From: Acidobacteriota bacterium
GTDB lineage: Bacteria > Acidobacteriota > Blastocatellia > Pyrinomonadales > Pyrinomonadaceae
Assembly (NCBI GenBank): GCA_013698055.1
Contig: JACCVS010000759.1
Location: 1 to 6,636 of the forward strand
DNA length: 6,636 bases
Direction: 5' to 3'
Within the stretch, counting starts at the first letter, position 1; every line of letters starts with the position of its first letter. Positions 5,315 through 6,636 of this stretch are shown in pieces. The position numbers and the translations under genes were made by a program. The notes under the pieces are model-generated. The model was not told where the DNA came from. It did no database searches and saw nothing but the letters and a program-made list of their open reading frames with translations.

Positions 5315-6568
5315 TTATTTTCTCTGCCTGGCTGCGCCAATTGGTAGCTGGACTCTGTGCGGGCTACGGTTGCCCTGCTGATCCTGCGCTTCGATTGTGA
5401 CATCGCCCGCGCCTTCAGGAGCTGTGATTTGCAGGCGGAAAGAGCCGCTGCTATCGGCAAGCGTCTCGCGCCCGGCGAAGCTGACGGTCGTGCCCGGCTG
5501 AGTTCGCCCGCGGATGACGTAAATCTGGCCGCCAACATAATCGGCTGCGACTTCAGAGAATGAGAGGCGGTCGCCTGTCGCCTGCGAGATGATCGTGAAC
5601 TTCAGCGGCTCGCTCCAATCGCTGGCTTGCCCCGAGCGTGCCGTCGCGCGCACGCGCCAGAAGTAGTCGCCGGGGCGAAGGTCTGAGGCGTTGAATTCGC
5701 TGGAAGCTAATTGGTCACGCTCGATGACCTTGCCTGCGGGAACGAAGAAGGGCGACGACGCCACTTCGACGCGGTAGTGACCAGCCGTTCCGGACTGCGG
5801 GCGCTGCCAGCGCAAAGTGACATTGGCCGCATTATTCTTTCCTGTAGAAACTCTTTCGAGATTGCGCGGGTCTACAGGAATGGGAATGTCTAGCAGCCGC
5901 TCGCGCTGTCCAATCGTTCCCGCCGAATTGACCGAGACGTATTCATTGCTGCGGATGACGGTCTTCTCGCCGGTGTTGGTCGTCGTCTCGATTTGCCCGC
6001 TCTGCACGCGAATCTCGGCGGTCTTGTCCGGGTTCACGTTAAAGCTCGTAGCCGTTTCCGACGCTATTCTGCTCTGGGTCTGGCTGGTCTCAACGACGTT
6101 ATTTGCGCCCTCTGGCTGCTGCTCGGTGCGGTAATTAATCTGTCCGGTGTCAACCTTGACTCGAATGTTCCTCTGCCCGCCTTCACTGCTGGTGTTGTCG
6201 CGGATGGTGACGGTGCTGTTCGGGCGAATAACGAGGGTCGAGCCATCAGCAAGCGTGATCCGGGCACGCCCATCGGATTGCGTTTGTACGGTGTCGCCGG
6301 GATAAAGCTGCGTCTTGGGACTGGCGGGAAGAGTCTCGCGCGTTGAGGCGCGAATAACGCGCACGTCGCCTTCAAACGAGGCGAAGCGCGCTCCTTCGGG
6401 GGCGTCGGTAGTAGTCTTCGTGCTGGCAAACGGATTGCCGTACTTCCAAATGTACAGCCCCGCGCCTCCCGCCAGCACGACGAAGACGAGCGCACCGATG
6501 ATAATGTAAATGAGCCGCTTCTGGACGACCCACCAGTCCATGTCGAAGCGACCGTTCTTGGTGGCCAT
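5315..6568 (-). CDS. Single-pass membrane protein with FecR, fibronectin-III-like and Ig-like domains
   Basis: The function is unknown; the layout suggests an envelope protein with a large extracytoplasmic part. The 417 residues hold a short tail (1-17) and one strong membrane helix (about 18-41). A FecR-type beta domain follows (about 60-215), containing FASFEGDVRVIR, YPGDTVQTQSDGRARITLADGSTL and a repeat of the motif near DKTAEIRVQSGQIE. Residues about 248-326 form a fibronectin-III-like domain ending in GDYFWRVRATA..G.ASDWSEPLKFTI. Residues about 345-408 form a small Ig-like domain with YVIRGRTQPGTTVSFAG and the ending EAQDQQGN. Classical FecR is an anti-sigma regulator beside a FecI sigma factor; no sigma gene is seen here and the N-terminus is too short for the usual sigma-binding region. 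The ATG at 6568 lacks a Shine-Dalgarno sequence. The start was chosen because it gives a normal tail plus membrane anchor and no longer frame is available. Confidence 0.85.
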   Translation of the reverse strand: MATKNGRFDMDWWVVQKRLIYIIIGALVFVVLAGGAGLYIWKYGNPFASTKTTTDAPEGARFASFEGDVRVIRASTRETLPASPKTQLYPGDTVQTQSDGRARITLADGSTLVIRPNSTVTIRDNTSSEGGQRNIRVKVDTGQINYRTEQQPEGANNVVETSQTQSRIASETATSFNVNPDKTAEIRVQSGQIETTTNTGEKTVIRSNEYVSVNSAGTIGQRERLLDIPIPVDPRNLERVSTGKNNAANVTLRWQRPQSGTAGHYRVEVASSPFFVPAGKVIERDQLASSEFNASDLRPGDYFWRVRATARSGQASDWSEPLKFTIISQATGDRLSFSEVAADYVGGQIYVIRGRTQPGTTVSFAGRETLADSSGSFRLQITAPEGAGDVTIEAQDQQGNRSPHRVQLPIGAARQRK

Positions 6569-6636
6569 AATAGGGAAGTAAACCGAAACTTCTGCGGGGC
6601 TGAAGTGCTTTACAAGCGATGAGGCTGGCCGGGATA

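Noticed and set aside
6569..6636. Promoter upstream of the FecR-domain gene
   Set aside because: Only 68 bases are available and no -35/-10 pair with proper spacing is seen; the promoter may lie outside the window.

Overview
The window reads as a chromosomal segment of a moderately GC-rich, Gram-negative, rod-shaped bacterium. The best guess is an Acidobacteriota member (Blastocatellia-like). That guess rests on the MreB sequence style, a FecR-domain membrane protein with no FecI partner, and intergenic heptad repeats; no rRNA or other decisive marker is present. All six convincing genes lie on the minus strand, so the biological order runs from the right end to the left end.

Reading in the transcription direction: (1) 6568-5315, a single-pass membrane protein with a FecR domain, a fibronectin-III-like domain and a C-terminal Ig-like domain. 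(2) 5218-3686, a diguanylate cyclase with a degenerate receiver-like N-terminus, a GAF domain and an intact GGDEF active site plus RxxD inhibitory site. (3) A 365-bp gap (3321-3685) that probably ends one transcription unit and starts the next. (4) The rod-shape operon mreB (3320-2274), mreC (2183-1284), mreD (1184-639) and the 5' part of the PBP2 gene mrdA (554 to beyond the left edge).

Together MreB, MreC, MreD and PBP2 form the core of the elongasome (Rod complex). MreB filaments steer it from the cytoplasmic face, MreC and MreD span the membrane and activate it, and PBP2 cross-links new peptidoglycan; rodA would be expected beyond the left edge. The diguanylate cyclase and the FecR protein are neighbours on the same strand, but nothing in the sequence ties them functionally to cell elongation.

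The most striking signal lies between the genes. All four short junctions (FecR/GGDEF, mreB/mreC, mreC/mreD, mreD/mrdA; 84-99 bp each) are almost filled by a hairpin-like element. Each arm is a tandem array of 7-bp words, in opposite orientation on the two sides of a central spacer. The word differs from junction to junction (GTTCAAR, GTGACRA, GTAGGCA, GTGATAR), but the period, length, position and, for three of them, the outer edge (AACAGT or a close variant next to the downstream start codon) are the same. One element supplies the mreC stop codon, and the arms sit within a few bases of the mreC, mreD and mrdA start codons, which show no Shine-Dalgarno sequence. Short 7-bp tandem repeats (STRRs) are known from cyanobacteria; an inverted-arm, junction-filling version whose word changes at every locus deserves study.
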